Assembly (NCBI GenBank): GCA_001931875.2
Contig: MSJH02000459.1
Span: 1-43,594 of the forward strand
Direction: 5' to 3'
DNA: 43,594 nucleotides
Origin: Byssochlamys sp. IMV 00236
Taxonomy: Eukaryota; Ascomycota; Eurotiomycetes; Eurotiales; Thermoascaceae
The translations under genes were made by a program, and so were the position numbers. Positions 1-10,134 of the stretch are shown piece after piece. The notes under the pieces were generated by a model that did not search any database, had not been told where the DNA came from, and saw nothing but the letters and a program-made list of their open reading frames with translations. Every line of letters starts with the position of its first letter. Positions within the stretch are counted from its first letter, which is position 1.

Positions 1-2
1 GG

Positions 3-40
<38 letters not shown>
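1..40. repeat. Poly-A run at the left contig edge
   Basis: Two G residues are followed by 38 consecutive A (positions 3-40). The ERO1 gene that begins just inside is cut off here, and the other end of the window is also a homopolymer. This is most simply an assembly break at a homopolymer rather than a biological end. Confidence 0.8.
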
Positions 41-42
<2 letters not shown>

Positions 43-109
43 CCTTTTTTACAATGATGGATATTTATGCAAAAAATAGCTCTCTCCTTTCCAAAAATGT
101 ACATATAAA

Positions 110-1330
110 GACCAGGACTTTTGTCTGGTTGATGATAACCTAGACTCCGATAGCGTAGTTTACATTGACCTAACAGAAAACCCTGAGCGATTCACAGGAT
201 ACGCTGGCGCATCGGCTGCTCGTGTATGGAAGGCAATTTACGAAGAAAACTGCTTTAATATTGTCCACCGCATGACGGAAGGTTGTGAGACTTGTAACAA
301 TATCATGAACTTGGGTCAGCCAAAGTTGAAAACAGGAAAGCCTGTGAACCCCTTTGCTCAGGTACCAAAGAATAAGGCTCAACTGAACCAGTTTCTGAAT
401 GACCTCGCTGAGGAGTCAGATGGAGGTGAAGATAGTGATGATGAGGTGTGTTTAGAGAAACGTGTGTATTATCGCTTAATATCTGGGTTACATTCTTCCA
501 TATCTATTCATATCTGCGATGAATGGTTTAATCGCGAAACAGGTGTTTGGGTAAGGAAAACAAGTTCCAAAAAGATATCCGTTTGACTTGCCCCCTCCTC
601 TTTTTAGGAACCTAATCTTGATTGCTTTGTCAATCGTATCGGATCTCATCCCGAACGTCTTCAAAATGTGTATTTTACTTATGCTCTTCTCTTGAGAGCC
701 GTTAACAAGATGGGACCCTACCTCGAACATTATCCATTCAAGACAGGAAGCGACAAGGAAGATGCTGTTGTGAGACATCAAGTACAGGACTTGATCAAGA
801 GTACTACATCATGTCCACCCACATTTGATGAGAAATCCATGTTTAATGGTCCTGAAGCTCAGGTAATTGGATCAGCGAGGTATTGTTTATCTTTCTTTTT
901 TGACTTTTTTTTTTCTTTATAGATTCTCAAGCAAGAATTCAGAGACCATTTCCGAAATGTCTCTAGAATTATGGATTGTGTAGGCTGCGAAAAATGTAGA
1001 CTCTGGGGCAAGCTTCAAACTGTTGGTTTAGGCACTGCTTTGAAAGTTCTCTTTTCTTATGAAGACAATACACTAGAGTAAGTTTGTTTGTTATGAATAC
1101 AGCATAAACTTATCCTTTTTGGTTAGTCCCATCGAAAACCCTGATCTTTTTGAGAGAAGTGAAATTGTAGCACTTTTCAATACGTTTAATAGATTATCTG
1201 AAAGTTTACATGCTATTCAAAAGTTTAGAACGATTTACATGAAGCAGATGGCACCCAAGGTAAGCGTTTATTCGTTACAATTGAATGTTGTATCACTTAC
1301 AATAAGGTGATAGGAAATATCTGGTTATAA
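110..1330 (+). CDS. ERO1: ERO1-type endoplasmic reticulum oxidoreductin, 5' partial
   Basis: ERO1 is the FAD-dependent ER-lumen thiol oxidase that reoxidises protein disulfide isomerase and so drives disulfide formation. Recognisable family blocks are NPERFTGY, the YEENCF segment, [15 protein letters not shown], and the active-site region MDCVGCEKC followed by RLWGKLQT. That region contains the CxxCxxC triad with the FAD-proximal cysteine pair. Exons read as about 110-550, 608-862, 923-1077, 1127-1259 and 1307-1330. All four introns are GT-AG, and the ORF stays in frame across every junction, ending in a TAA at 1328-1330. The N-terminal third, including the signal peptide and the shuttle cysteine pair, is missing because the contig starts inside the gene. 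Position 110 is the first base I can place in frame, probably just after an intron acceptor. The gene converges on the HemW-like gene with about 130 bp between stop codons. Confidence 0.93.
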
Positions 1331-1460
1331 ACGTATTTTAAATCATATTGAACCATTCGTCAAAAAATCTCTAAGTCAACTCAAGTCATGGAATATACCA
1401 GTCCCTCGTTACATAGAATCCCTTGTTACAGATGCATTCACCAATTGATAATAAATATTT

Positions 1461-3409
1461 TTAATTGGTTTCCAACAATCGAGGTAGTATATAGTCTATT
1501 CTCTCAAGGCCTGCCTCTGTGGGTCGTATGCCTCCTCCATCTTTCCATTGCGATAAAAGTTCATGAGGAATATAGGTCTGTGCTCTATCATCCATTAGTC
1601 CCTGTTCGTCTATCAAAAAGCCTGCTTTCAGAAACATGTTGAGTTGTTCTTTGTTCAGAAACTGATTGTACTATGAGTGCCCTGTAGATTTATATATATC
1701 ATTATTACCTCTTCAACAGACTTTCCGCCAGTCAGCTCTCTGAACCTTGATCTAGGTATGCCCATACGTGTACGAAGTCCAAAAACGATCAATTCCTAAA
1801 AATGTTGGTATAAATTATACTTGATGTTTCATCTTACTTCAGCCATTGTATCAAAAGGGATTGGGATTATCTTGCGTAGTCTATGTAAAAAAAGATCAAT
1901 ATGTTATTTTTCTCTCCTGTCGAAATAGATGAAGTATCAGCTTACCCTTCTCCATCACTTTCACATAATGCCATGTATTTATCTGGATGAAATTCCTATA
2001 GAAAGGGGGCTCAATAACTATTATGTTTCCCCCCCTTTTTTTTTTTTTTCTCTTTAACTTACACCAAATGTTCTCACTCGTTGATTTGCAGACACGTCTG
2101 TTAGTCTTCCATGAGCGCCAGGCCCGATACCTATAAAAAGATGTCAGACAAAATATCTCAAAAAGCTCCTTTTATTTTACCAAGATAGTCGATACCCTGC
2201 CAATACGAAAAGTTATGACGACTGATTGCCTTTTGGGTTTTGGCAAAGCTGGATACTTCATAATGGGAGTAACCAAATGCTTCACATTGTCTCACCGTTT
2301 CTTCATACATGTCGGCTGATAGATCATGATCAGGCATGGCTGGAACCAATCCTTTCAGGTACTGTTTGTGTAGTCTACATACAATAAGTATACTGGTTCC
2401 TCTAAGCGACATGCAACTTACGGCGTGCTTCTTTCCATAGACAGTTGATATAACGATAAATGATCCCCTGCTATCGTCAGAGCATGCTGTTTCCCCTCTT
2501 TTGTATGAGTCCTAGTTTATTATTTCGAATGGTTTACCTTTAATTCATTCTTCCACTCTAAAAACAACAAGTGAGCAAAGTATCACAGCCTTTTTTTCAT
2601 ATAAATACCATCCAACGTTTGGCCCGGGCGCGCAAAGATAAGATCAAATGAAACTCGATCTGATCCAAATATCCGTTTTGCAGCTTCTAGAGCACTCAAT
2701 GCTTCCTTTGCCGAATGATCTCTTCCAAGCATCTTCAAATGTTTTTGATTGAATGTCTGTACGCCCAGCGATAATCTATTGATACCTATTTGTTTAAATT
2801 GTTCAAGCTTGTCTTTCTCTGCAGACTTTTTTAATTATATTAATACACAACTCGCTTTCTAAAACCAAAAAAGTTGACTTACTGTTGGATTTGCCTATAA
2901 ATTACATTAAAATATATACACATATACATATATACAATACATACCTCCAATGTGATTTCAGTCTCTTTGGTTAAACCGATATGCTCATCAAGTGTGCTTA
3001 AAAGTGAACTCACGACTACGGGCTCAAGTAGAGAACTGTTCTTATCACTTATTTACAAATATTGAAGAGTTATTTACCTGTGCTAAGCCTAATAGAAAAG
3101 TGTTTTAGACAAGGGGACAAACATGGCAAGTACTTCTTACTGGGTGTGCCTCCTCCAAAGTAAACTGAATGAATCTTTTTATGCTTGAGTTGAAATCTTG
3201 TATTGTTCAAAAAGTAACCAAGTTCTGTCTTCATGGCTGCCAATAGTCGCTCATGGGGTGGATCGCGAGGATTGACATATTTATTAAAGTTACAATAGGT
3301 ACATTTGCTGTAATAATGAGATCAGCTCACATTAGATCTCTCTTTCTTGTTTTTACCTTTCACAAAAGGGCCAATGAATATAAACAGAAAATAGTTTACT
3401 GTTTCTCAT
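1461..3409 (-). CDS. HemW/RSAD1-like radical SAM protein
   Basis: This is a radical SAM enzyme of the HemN/HemW group, a probable heme chaperone of the RSAD1 type rather than a coproporphyrinogen dehydrogenase. The N-terminus reads VYIHWPFCESKCTYC, the CxxxCxxC [4Fe-4S] motif; it is split by an intron between E and S/K. Further blocks are YFGGGTPS (about 3140-3200), SFDLIFARPGQ (about 2620-2670), the SADMYEETV and EVSSFAK region (about 2240-2330), SRHNFSYWQG (about 2180-2220) and the HemN C-terminal domain (GLRTRMGIPRSRFRELTGG, about 1720-1790). The last exon ends in TAA at 1461-1463. The coding sequence is broken into about ten short exons, many of them under 150 nt. The ATG at 3407-3409 gives only seven residues before VYIHW, so no mitochondrial presequence is evident and an upstream exon is possible. 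Confidence 0.85.
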
Positions 3410-3506
3410 TAAATGAATTAAAAAAAAAGAAATACAAATTATTTATATATGTAAAAGAAACGCATATTGTACAAAAGGTCTATATAAAACATTACGATAT
3501 TAAGGC

Positions 3507-5825
3507 TTATAAAGTAATAACACTTGGATCACCATTCTACATAATAAGTTAGTAAGCAATCAATCCTATATGATATTACTTACAAATGGATGACGCCATC
3601 CACATTGAAATTCATCCTTTTTATAAACTCGGTCCTCACTTGTAGAGGTATTAAAGCCAATATGATACATCAACAAAGTTTTGCTTGTCACCAGTGAATC
3701 AGCACAAGCAGAACATTCTGGTAAATGACCCAGGAGACATTGTTGAATAATGATATCTGGTGGTATATGTGCATATTTCAACAACAGTTGAGATGTCAAA
3801 CGAGCTAACTCTGGTTTAAGAAATAGACCACTGAAATAAAAGATGAGCAAAAAAAAAAAAAGGAATAGATTGTCTCTTTCTTTACCTTCCACCTGTGCCT
3901 ACGAATATACCACAATGATTGGGAGCCATCTTTTGTGCTGTATAGATTACTTTTTCAATCTCATGCCACTCGCGAGGTCCACAGACAGGGAAATCGTCCT
4001 CCATAAGTGCATAATAGGTACTTTCGAATCTATCTGTAGCCAAGGTAAGCGCCTTGGAGACATGAAGTCGTTGGTTGAGTTCGCTTCCTTCTTCACGAAT
4101 CCATTTGAGATACTTTTGACCCTTGACCGTGTCTGAGAAAAGAGCTTTGGCGACGTCAAATTGAGTATGATTTGAAAAGTGAGTATAGACGATGGCCTGC
4201 ATACGATGATAGGGAGAATTAGCGGGTGGATTCTCTGGCCAGTTGGCTAAATAGGACTCGAGCGTCCTGGTAAGGTAAGCGGGATCACCACGACGAGGTG
4301 CTGTCATGAACACAAAGGTGAACAAATACCTGTCCTGGGATACCGTGTTTAATTCAGCGGGTGTCACCTTCACTTCACGTGTATAATATGCATTCCAGGC
4401 CATGAGAATAGGTACTGTAATAGTCAAGACCAGTGCACACTTCTTGATGGCCGAAAGAATAAGACGCCAGAGAGGCGTACGTCGGTAATGCTCGAGGGTG
4501 ATGAACTCGGTCATGTCCTTGACCTTGCCTGAATCTTCACGCTTCTCAAATGCCAAGAGGGCTTGAAGGATTACAGTGATGATGAAGCCAGTGAGAAGAC
4601 CAGAGAGAGACCACCAGAGGATGTTCTTACTTGTGTAATTGACAAGGGACATCATCAACTGCAGGGTCACTTTGCGCACGGTCAATTTATGATTTGACTC
4701 TTCATGTCCATAAATCAGGATGTATTTGTCGTTGATGCTGAGGGATTGAACGACGACGAGTGCAAAAAGAAAGGGAGCGAGACCTACGATGTATGAGATT
4801 GGGATTATATATATATATTTTTTTTTCTTACCTTGATTGCATTCATGAATGGCATTACTAAAAAACAAAGAAGGCACTGCCCACCCTGTGGATTTAGTAA
4901 ACAAATATCCCAGGGCAATTCTGAGAGCGGACACGGTAGTAAAGAGGGTGATTAACAATTGCACAAATCGACGTGTACCACCAACCATATGAGCCAATGA
5001 TTCTTCAAATAAACCGAGGATCAAGATGTTCCAACCGTATAGGACAATACTGGGTAATGTCCATTCCACCAGAAAGGGTGACAGGAGCAAGTGTTTGATA
5101 CTGGATCTGTAAATAACAAACGAGGGTGCAGCGCATGAGAGGTGAGTGATTTTTAAAAAGTTGAGAGTGGATACAAATAAGGCTATCAAAATCATGTATC
5201 TCGTCACAATAGGAAGTGGCCACAGACATAATAGTTTTTGTGATTTCCTCTTGTTTCTCTCTTCCTCTGGTCTGATGGATGGATATTTACGTAAAGATGA
5301 AAACGAAGGTTGTCTGGCTCTATGATGACGTATGTTGTATTTAGAATTTCTTCGTGTGTGTGTTTTAGGGATCAATGGTGGATTCGAAGGTGAAGAAGCT
5401 GAGGAAGTCGCGGAATGTTTATTAAATATTCTTAGAGTCTTTAGTGGTTTTGTTGTAAAAGATGAGTTGTGGTATTTGGACTTCTTTTGTTGATCTTGTT
5501 TTTGTACGTCAATGGCTATATGACCACTTTCTTTATTTGGATTAGAAGTGATGGATGTCTTGGTATCGTTGTCGGCTGTATGTGTTGCATCATCGTCATC
5601 ACTGATATTAGTATTAGTTGTATTATCATTATTATTATGAGTGTTGGTATCATTAGAATTAGTGGTTGTAATAATAGTAATAGTCGTGTTGGTAGATGGC
5701 GTGTCTATTGATGAATCAAGATGAGATTCAGTGTCTCTTGAAAGAGATGTCACTGGTTGATTCGACCTTGTTACTTCTTGTACAAGTCTAACAGAGCCAA
5801 ACATTTTAAACAAGGAGTCTCTCAT
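3507..5825 (-). CDS. Multipass membrane protein: rhomboid-like region plus putative glycosyltransferase domain
   Basis: The exons 4832-5825, 3886-4783, 3584-3830 and 3507-3536 splice to about 722 residues. Intron 1 (4784-4831) is 48 nt with no stop codon, so an unspliced reading runs straight through it. The last intron has a TACTAAC-like branch site and adds the C-terminal exon NGDPSVITL. Residues 1 to about 200 are low-complexity S/T/N/D and then basic, probably cytosolic. Hydrophobic segments follow, including a stretch (SPFLVEW, GWNILILGLFEESL, GGTRRFVQLL) that resembles the early helices of rhomboid-like or TMEM115-like folds. Another helix (LILSAIKKCALVLTITVPIL) precedes a lumenal-looking domain with TAPRRGDPAYLTRTLESYL, ALMEDDFPVCG and HIGFNTSTS. 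The EDD resembles the metal-binding acidic motif of GT-A glycosyltransferases, as in PGAP4/TMEM246 or GT54-like proteins. The function is inference: probably a Golgi or ER glycosyltransferase. No rhomboid catalytic GxSG serine is evident. Confidence 0.6.
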
Positions 5826-6862
5826 TTCCCAAATATATCAATTTCTGATGTTTCCTAATAATTATAAGCTTAATTTATTTTTATTCCCTGTGTGTGTGTG
5901 TGTGTCTTTTTACCTTTTTTTTTTGCTCTCTCTTTTTTTTTGCTTTTTAAAGAAAAGGAAAGCAAAAAAGAATAAAAAATAAGCCGTAAACGGAGAAAGG
6001 GGCAAAGAAGAAAGATAAAAAAAAAAGGGGGAAAGAAGCGAGAGGGAAAAGAAAGGGGAGAGATGATATAATCACAAAAAAAAAAAGAAAGGCTAAGAGA
6101 GCTTAAAATTAGCTTGTTTTTAATTTTTTTATAGAAGCACAGCCAAACATCCAAATAGAGTTAAAAGAAGGCTGGTAAATTTTATATTTTTGTTTCCGAT
6201 CGACACCATTTTCTAAATTAGGCTCAGTTACCAATTAAAACCATAGCCATGTCCATGATTTACACACAGTAATGTTCTGTTCTTTTCTTACAGCCACACT
6301 TTTAAATAGTCACTTTCTTTTTTTATCAGCTTACATTAGTGGCTGAAATTAAATATTCTGTCAAATAGTCATGGCAACTACATCATTTCAAGCCAAGTAA
6401 TTCTTATGCATGTTTACTAAGGATACATGGTTTTTACTGCAGTCATTTTTAAGAAAAGAATATGCAATGCATACCGATGCATCAAAACCAGTTTGAGATA
6501 CTTTATGCAATGAATAACAGGGAAACAAGATAGATACGATTAAACTACTTTTTATTTATTAAACCTAATTGGACACACAGTATTTTTATACTAATCTTTG
6601 CCGGAGCAAGTTCAACAAAGTAGGGGTGTATAATGTATAGAGATGAGTGGGTAAGAGTGGTGGAAGGGAAAAAGCGTACGATCTGATGGGGTGGGTGAAG
6701 GGAGATAAACTATTATAATTGGTAGGCTAAGGCTTGGTGGTGTCAGGGTTGTTTCTTTAAAAAAAAGCTCTAGTATGTATGCTAAATAGGCTGTCTTTTA
6801 CTAGAATGAAAACAGTAACAGACAGCTCACAGCTCTTACTGAGAGCTCCACTGCAGACGGCA
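5826..6862. other. Intergenic region with no supported gene
   Basis: This region lies upstream of the membrane glycosyltransferase-like gene. It holds a short GT repeat (about 5888-5904) and purine/pyrimidine-skewed tracts (about 5920-6100) typical of fungal promoters, then AT-rich sequence without coding character on either strand. No RNA gene was recognised. Confidence 0.6.
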
Positions 6863-7220
6863 TCATATAAACAATGTCAACAGCATTGTAACAGAGCTGG
6901 ATAACCTAACTTCACGTCTTTGAAATATATCTTTCAATGCACGTGGGGAAGATCGACACCAAAAAGTAATTTGCGGGTTTTTATCATATATATTTCTAAG
7001 AAACATCTCATGCTCATAATCAAGTTTATTTCTATTTCCTCTTGATTTAGATTTTAAAAAAAACCTCGGGATCATCTTGGTACTGTTTTCACCAGCGTTG
7101 AGCAGTACGAGGATGAATATTGTATTTTCTTGCGATTGGCGCGATTTTTGGAGGAACTTTCGAAAGCATATGGTTAGTCAAATTGTACTTATCGATGATG
7201 GTGTGACTGTTGCCGATGTT
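6863..7220 (-). pseudogene. Tc1/mariner-like transposase relic, N-terminal helix-turn-helix part
   Basis: Read on the minus strand, the upstream part encodes VPPKIAPIARKYNIHPRTAQRW, a helix-turn-helix of the type that starts Tc1/mariner (IS630-related) transposases. After a frameshift near 7065 the reading continues as RGNRNKLDYEHEMFLRNIYDKNPQITF, which fits the second DNA-binding helix region (K-L-x-x-E-H-x-x-F-L ... D-x-N-P). Coding similarity fades below about 6930. No DDE catalytic domain follows, so this is a truncated, frameshifted relic. The frame change and the absence of the catalytic half are seen directly; the family assignment rests on recalled motif patterns. Confidence 0.6.
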
Positions 7221-7621
7221 GCTCCAAGTTAAATGTCGTTATCGATATGACTGATGTGTTGACACTTCTTCCAACTGCCTTTAGATTACATTCTACAAGT
7301 GTAGTGAGAGAATTGAAAAAATAATAAGACAATTAATGAAAAGACTGCATGAAAGGGAAAGAAGACAAAAAAGTATGTGTTATATAATCACGAGTAGATA
7401 TTGTTTTAAGGGGTCTTTAACTTCTCCTAGCCCAATAACTAAACCAAACCTTGTACCCACTTGGAGCGAAGTATAAGAGGGAAGAAAACTGAACTGTTTA
7501 TTAAAGTGGGAAGAAAGCTGTTTTTATCCCCATAATGTGGCACAGTGCTCATAACGTTTTATGACTGCTTCACCACAATATCAATAGTTAGGAACCAGTG
7601 ACGATCTTTTTCATAATGGCC
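7221..7621. other. Intergenic region with no supported gene
   Basis: About 400 bp of AT-rich sequence between the transposase relic and the dispersed-repeat copy. I see no ORF with coding character and no RNA gene. Confidence 0.5.
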
Positions 7622-8130
7622 AACACTACATGCACCAGAAAGTAGGCTAATGCTACGGGCGCTTCCTTGGGGTGCTACCTATGTTGTCACTATACAACGT
7701 CACATTACCAATGCCTCTGCCTAACCTTGCATCTTTGTTGATCAACTGACAACATAAAACTAGAATAAATAACGACATTTCTTTTTTATCTCTTTCTTCT
7801 TCTTGAAAATAAACAAACCAAGATGGTTGAAATGTTTTGTTGGGTGGCATCATAGGTAATGTGTAGAAGTAGTGCCTGTAATATTAGTGTAATTTCTGAT
7901 GTATTCAGAGCAAGACTAGTTCAAAATTCTTTACGATGTCTATAATGTTGCCTGCAGGCTTTGGGTGCGATACTTTATGGCAAACGTCTTTGAGATACTT
8001 TTTTATATCATCTGTGAAAGTAGATACCTGTGAGCCTTGGCTCGTGTCTGTTGTATCAATAATACAGTTCTTGGTGATGCTTATAATAATAATAAAAAAG
8101 GTGTCGGTAAGCATAAGCATTGGAATAAAA
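7622..8130 (-). repeat. Dispersed repeat copy A, decayed coding relic
   Basis: On the minus strand this stretch reads through a peptide with VSTFTDDIKKYLKDVCHKV and HPKPAGNIIDIVKNFE, and then an exon ending DNIGSTPRKRP and a stop at about 7653. Nearly the same ending, DNIDSTPRKRS and stop, occurs on the plus strand at 34985-35035, and the surrounding nucleotides match as well (CCCAAGGAAGCGC and TTGATCAACAAA blocks). The outer end (7622-7661) begins AACACTACATGCAC, the same terminal motif as the inverted-repeat element at 9557-10057. The intact protein is not recognised. A gene or element repeated through the genome is the best explanation. Confidence 0.6.
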
Positions 8131-8274
8131 AATGGAGAGGCGCATATACATACCTATCAAAATACTTGGATCTCTGGCCTTTGCATGCCTTTTGGTATTG
8201 CTTCAAAAACAATATTCCAGGGTTGTTATCAGTGGCAGTCTAACAAAAAAAAGCCAATGATAAATATATTTTAA

Positions 8275-8616
8275 TAAGTTGGATGTTAAATCTTTCTTTT
8301 CTTTGTAATTCTGATATTCACAATGGGTTTCTATTATAAATAATGTCGTCAATAACGTGTAAGACAGTACTTTAAGTGTGACTCAATAAGCATTGTACCT
8401 TTTTCTTGTTATTTCTTTTGTTTTTAGTTCTTTTGTTTAGTTTCTACAAAAAACAATCTTGTTAATAATAATAGACAAAGCTAAATAACAATTGATGCTT
8501 ACTTTGTCAATATCATTCAGTGCTGTTGTATTTATCTTTATGAAGAGTTTTTTTTGTTGAGCAATAAAATTCTTTGCTTCGTTAGATATTCTGGAGAACA
8601 GAAGAAAGAGAGAGAA
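8275..8616. other. Intergenic region with no supported gene
   Basis: AT-rich sequence with no convincing ORF, between repeat copy A and the lone terminal-repeat segment. Nothing recognised on either strand. Confidence 0.4.
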
Positions 8617-8700
8617 GCACTACGCACACGCGTACTTTCGCGAAAATAAAGAAAATAAAATTAGCGTGACGTATACATAATTGTTTTTTGGGTTTTACTT
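8617..8700 (+). repeat. Lone Mutator-like terminal repeat segment
   Basis: The segment begins GCACTACGCACACGCG and continues with CGCGAAAATA-type units, then AAAATTAGCGTGACGTATAC and a TTGTTTTTTGGGTTTTACT stretch. The reverse complement of 37670-37759, at the 3' side of the MULE relic, has the same order: ACACTACGTACACGCG, GCGAAAATA repeats, AAATTAGTGTAACGTATGC and TTGTTTTTTTGGGTTTTACT. The two sites therefore share a terminus of about 85 bp. No partner terminus was found for this copy, and no transposase lies next to it. Confidence 0.7.
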
Positions 8701-9556
8701 GTGCATAAGTCATTTATGCTTCTTGCTATCATTACTGGAAGAGAAAGAAAGCCAAAAAAAAAGACTGACTACAAAATGAATTATTCTTATAGATGGGTCA
8801 TGCCAAATACTCATTGGCTCGTGATAAATTCATGGAATAATCTTGTTTTCTGAAGGTGAGTTCTCAGCATAATGAAGACTCATCGACACATATCTTTCTT
8901 ATATTTCAGTGTTGTACATAGCGTTGGGTGTAGGTGTGGTTTGTCTAATGCTATAAGCTAAACGTCATGAATAATAAATTATACAACAAAGCTTGAACAG
9001 CATCGCTCATGCAAGCAAGTTTTACTTCAGATCATAAAGAATAAATACTGAGTTACAAATGATGAATGAACCTTACGGTCTTTGCACTAACACATCTTTG
9101 ATCCAATGTTGACAGTAGAGCTGCACTGAAACAAATAGAGAACCAATGAGTACAATAAGGTATGATGAAGCTTCAAAATGGCATAACAATAGAATGGGAA
9201 TATAAATTTATCTCTATTACATTAAAAGTTTAAATAAGGTTTCTCGGAATAAATACTCTCCTGCTTGTGCCTAGGTTTCAGGTTTCAGATTAAAAATTGG
9301 TCAGGTACAAATCTATACCTCTGTCAAAAGCTTTTTCCCGAAGATATCCAGCATTCGGCCATTATATTGTTGGGACTTCATCAGTAATATACTCTGAATT
9401 GACCCGATATACATTGTTTAGTTTATGAGTATCAAGATTGGACCTTTGCCTAAACTATTCACATAAGCTCATACATTGACCCCTCAAGGGGTATCTCTTT
9501 TGCTTCTTCGATACATTGAGCAGCTACTTCTTATGGTTCAAAAAGCTTCTGTGAGG
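8701..9556. other. Intergenic region with no supported gene
   Basis: About 850 bp of AT-rich sequence with short ORFs only. It may be the interior of the element whose terminus lies at 8617-8700, but nothing identifiable is left. Confidence 0.4.
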
Positions 9557-10057
9557 AAAACACTACATGCACGAAAAAATCACGAAAAAATTAATTAGCT
9601 ATTTTTTTCATGCATATTAGAAAGTGTATACTACGCGCACGAGGAAATCCACTACAGACGCAGCCTGTAATATCGGCAACAAGCCTTTTCAATGTGCAGC
9701 GTCACGTTAAGCTTGTTCGGAAACAGACATCTTTCCATGCTCCTTGGTATAGAATATGAATTTATCTTTCAAGGAAAAAGGAAGAGATAAAATATGGTTA
9801 TTGCTATATTTTAATTGTTTTATGTTGTCAGTTTGATCAACAAAGAGCCAGAATCATTCAAGTGTAATATAAAGAATATCTCACGGATAGTCTTGGATCA
9901 GATAGCGAACTTTATAATGTCAAGTTGTAAAGTAACGCCACATGTAGTGCCCCCAAGGAAGCGCCCGTAGCATTAACCTTCTCGTGCGCATATTGTTCAC
10001 CGCGCTTTATTCTCTAAAAAGATTAGCTAATTCATTTTATCGTGCATGCAGTGTTTC
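9557..10057 (+). mobile_element. About 500-bp element with terminal inverted repeats, carrying repeat copy B
   Basis: The left end AAACACTACATGCACGA (from 9558) and the reverse complement of the right end, AAACACTGCATGCACGA (to about 10056), are near-identical. The similarity extends inward through AATTAGCTA on both sides, giving imperfect inverted repeats of about 40 bp. CACGAAAAAAT is repeated just inside the left terminus. The interior (about 9770-9995) is repeat copy B, with TGTTGTCAGTTTGATCAACA and CCCCCAAGGAAGCGCCCG in common with copies A and C. It has no open transposase, so it looks like a non-autonomous Mutator-like element. A target-site duplication is not evident by eye. Its right end lies about 80 bp upstream of the next gene's first ATG. 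Confidence 0.7.
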
Positions 10058-10134
10058 CCTTTTTTTTTTGCGACATCATTTTGGTAAAAGGTGTATCTAC
10101 GTCAAAAGCAGGTTCGTAAAGAAACACACAATTC

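Noticed and set aside
1388..1642. Plus-strand ORF downstream of ERO1
   Set aside because: The minus strand here encodes the conserved C-terminus of the HemW-like protein (DEQGLMDDRAQTYIPHELL), so the plus ORF is a shadow.
5870..6154. Phe/Ser-rich minus-strand ORF upstream of the glycosyltransferase-like gene
   Set aside because: Composition is that of a low-complexity pyrimidine/purine promoter tract; it has no structure and no splice link to the gene.
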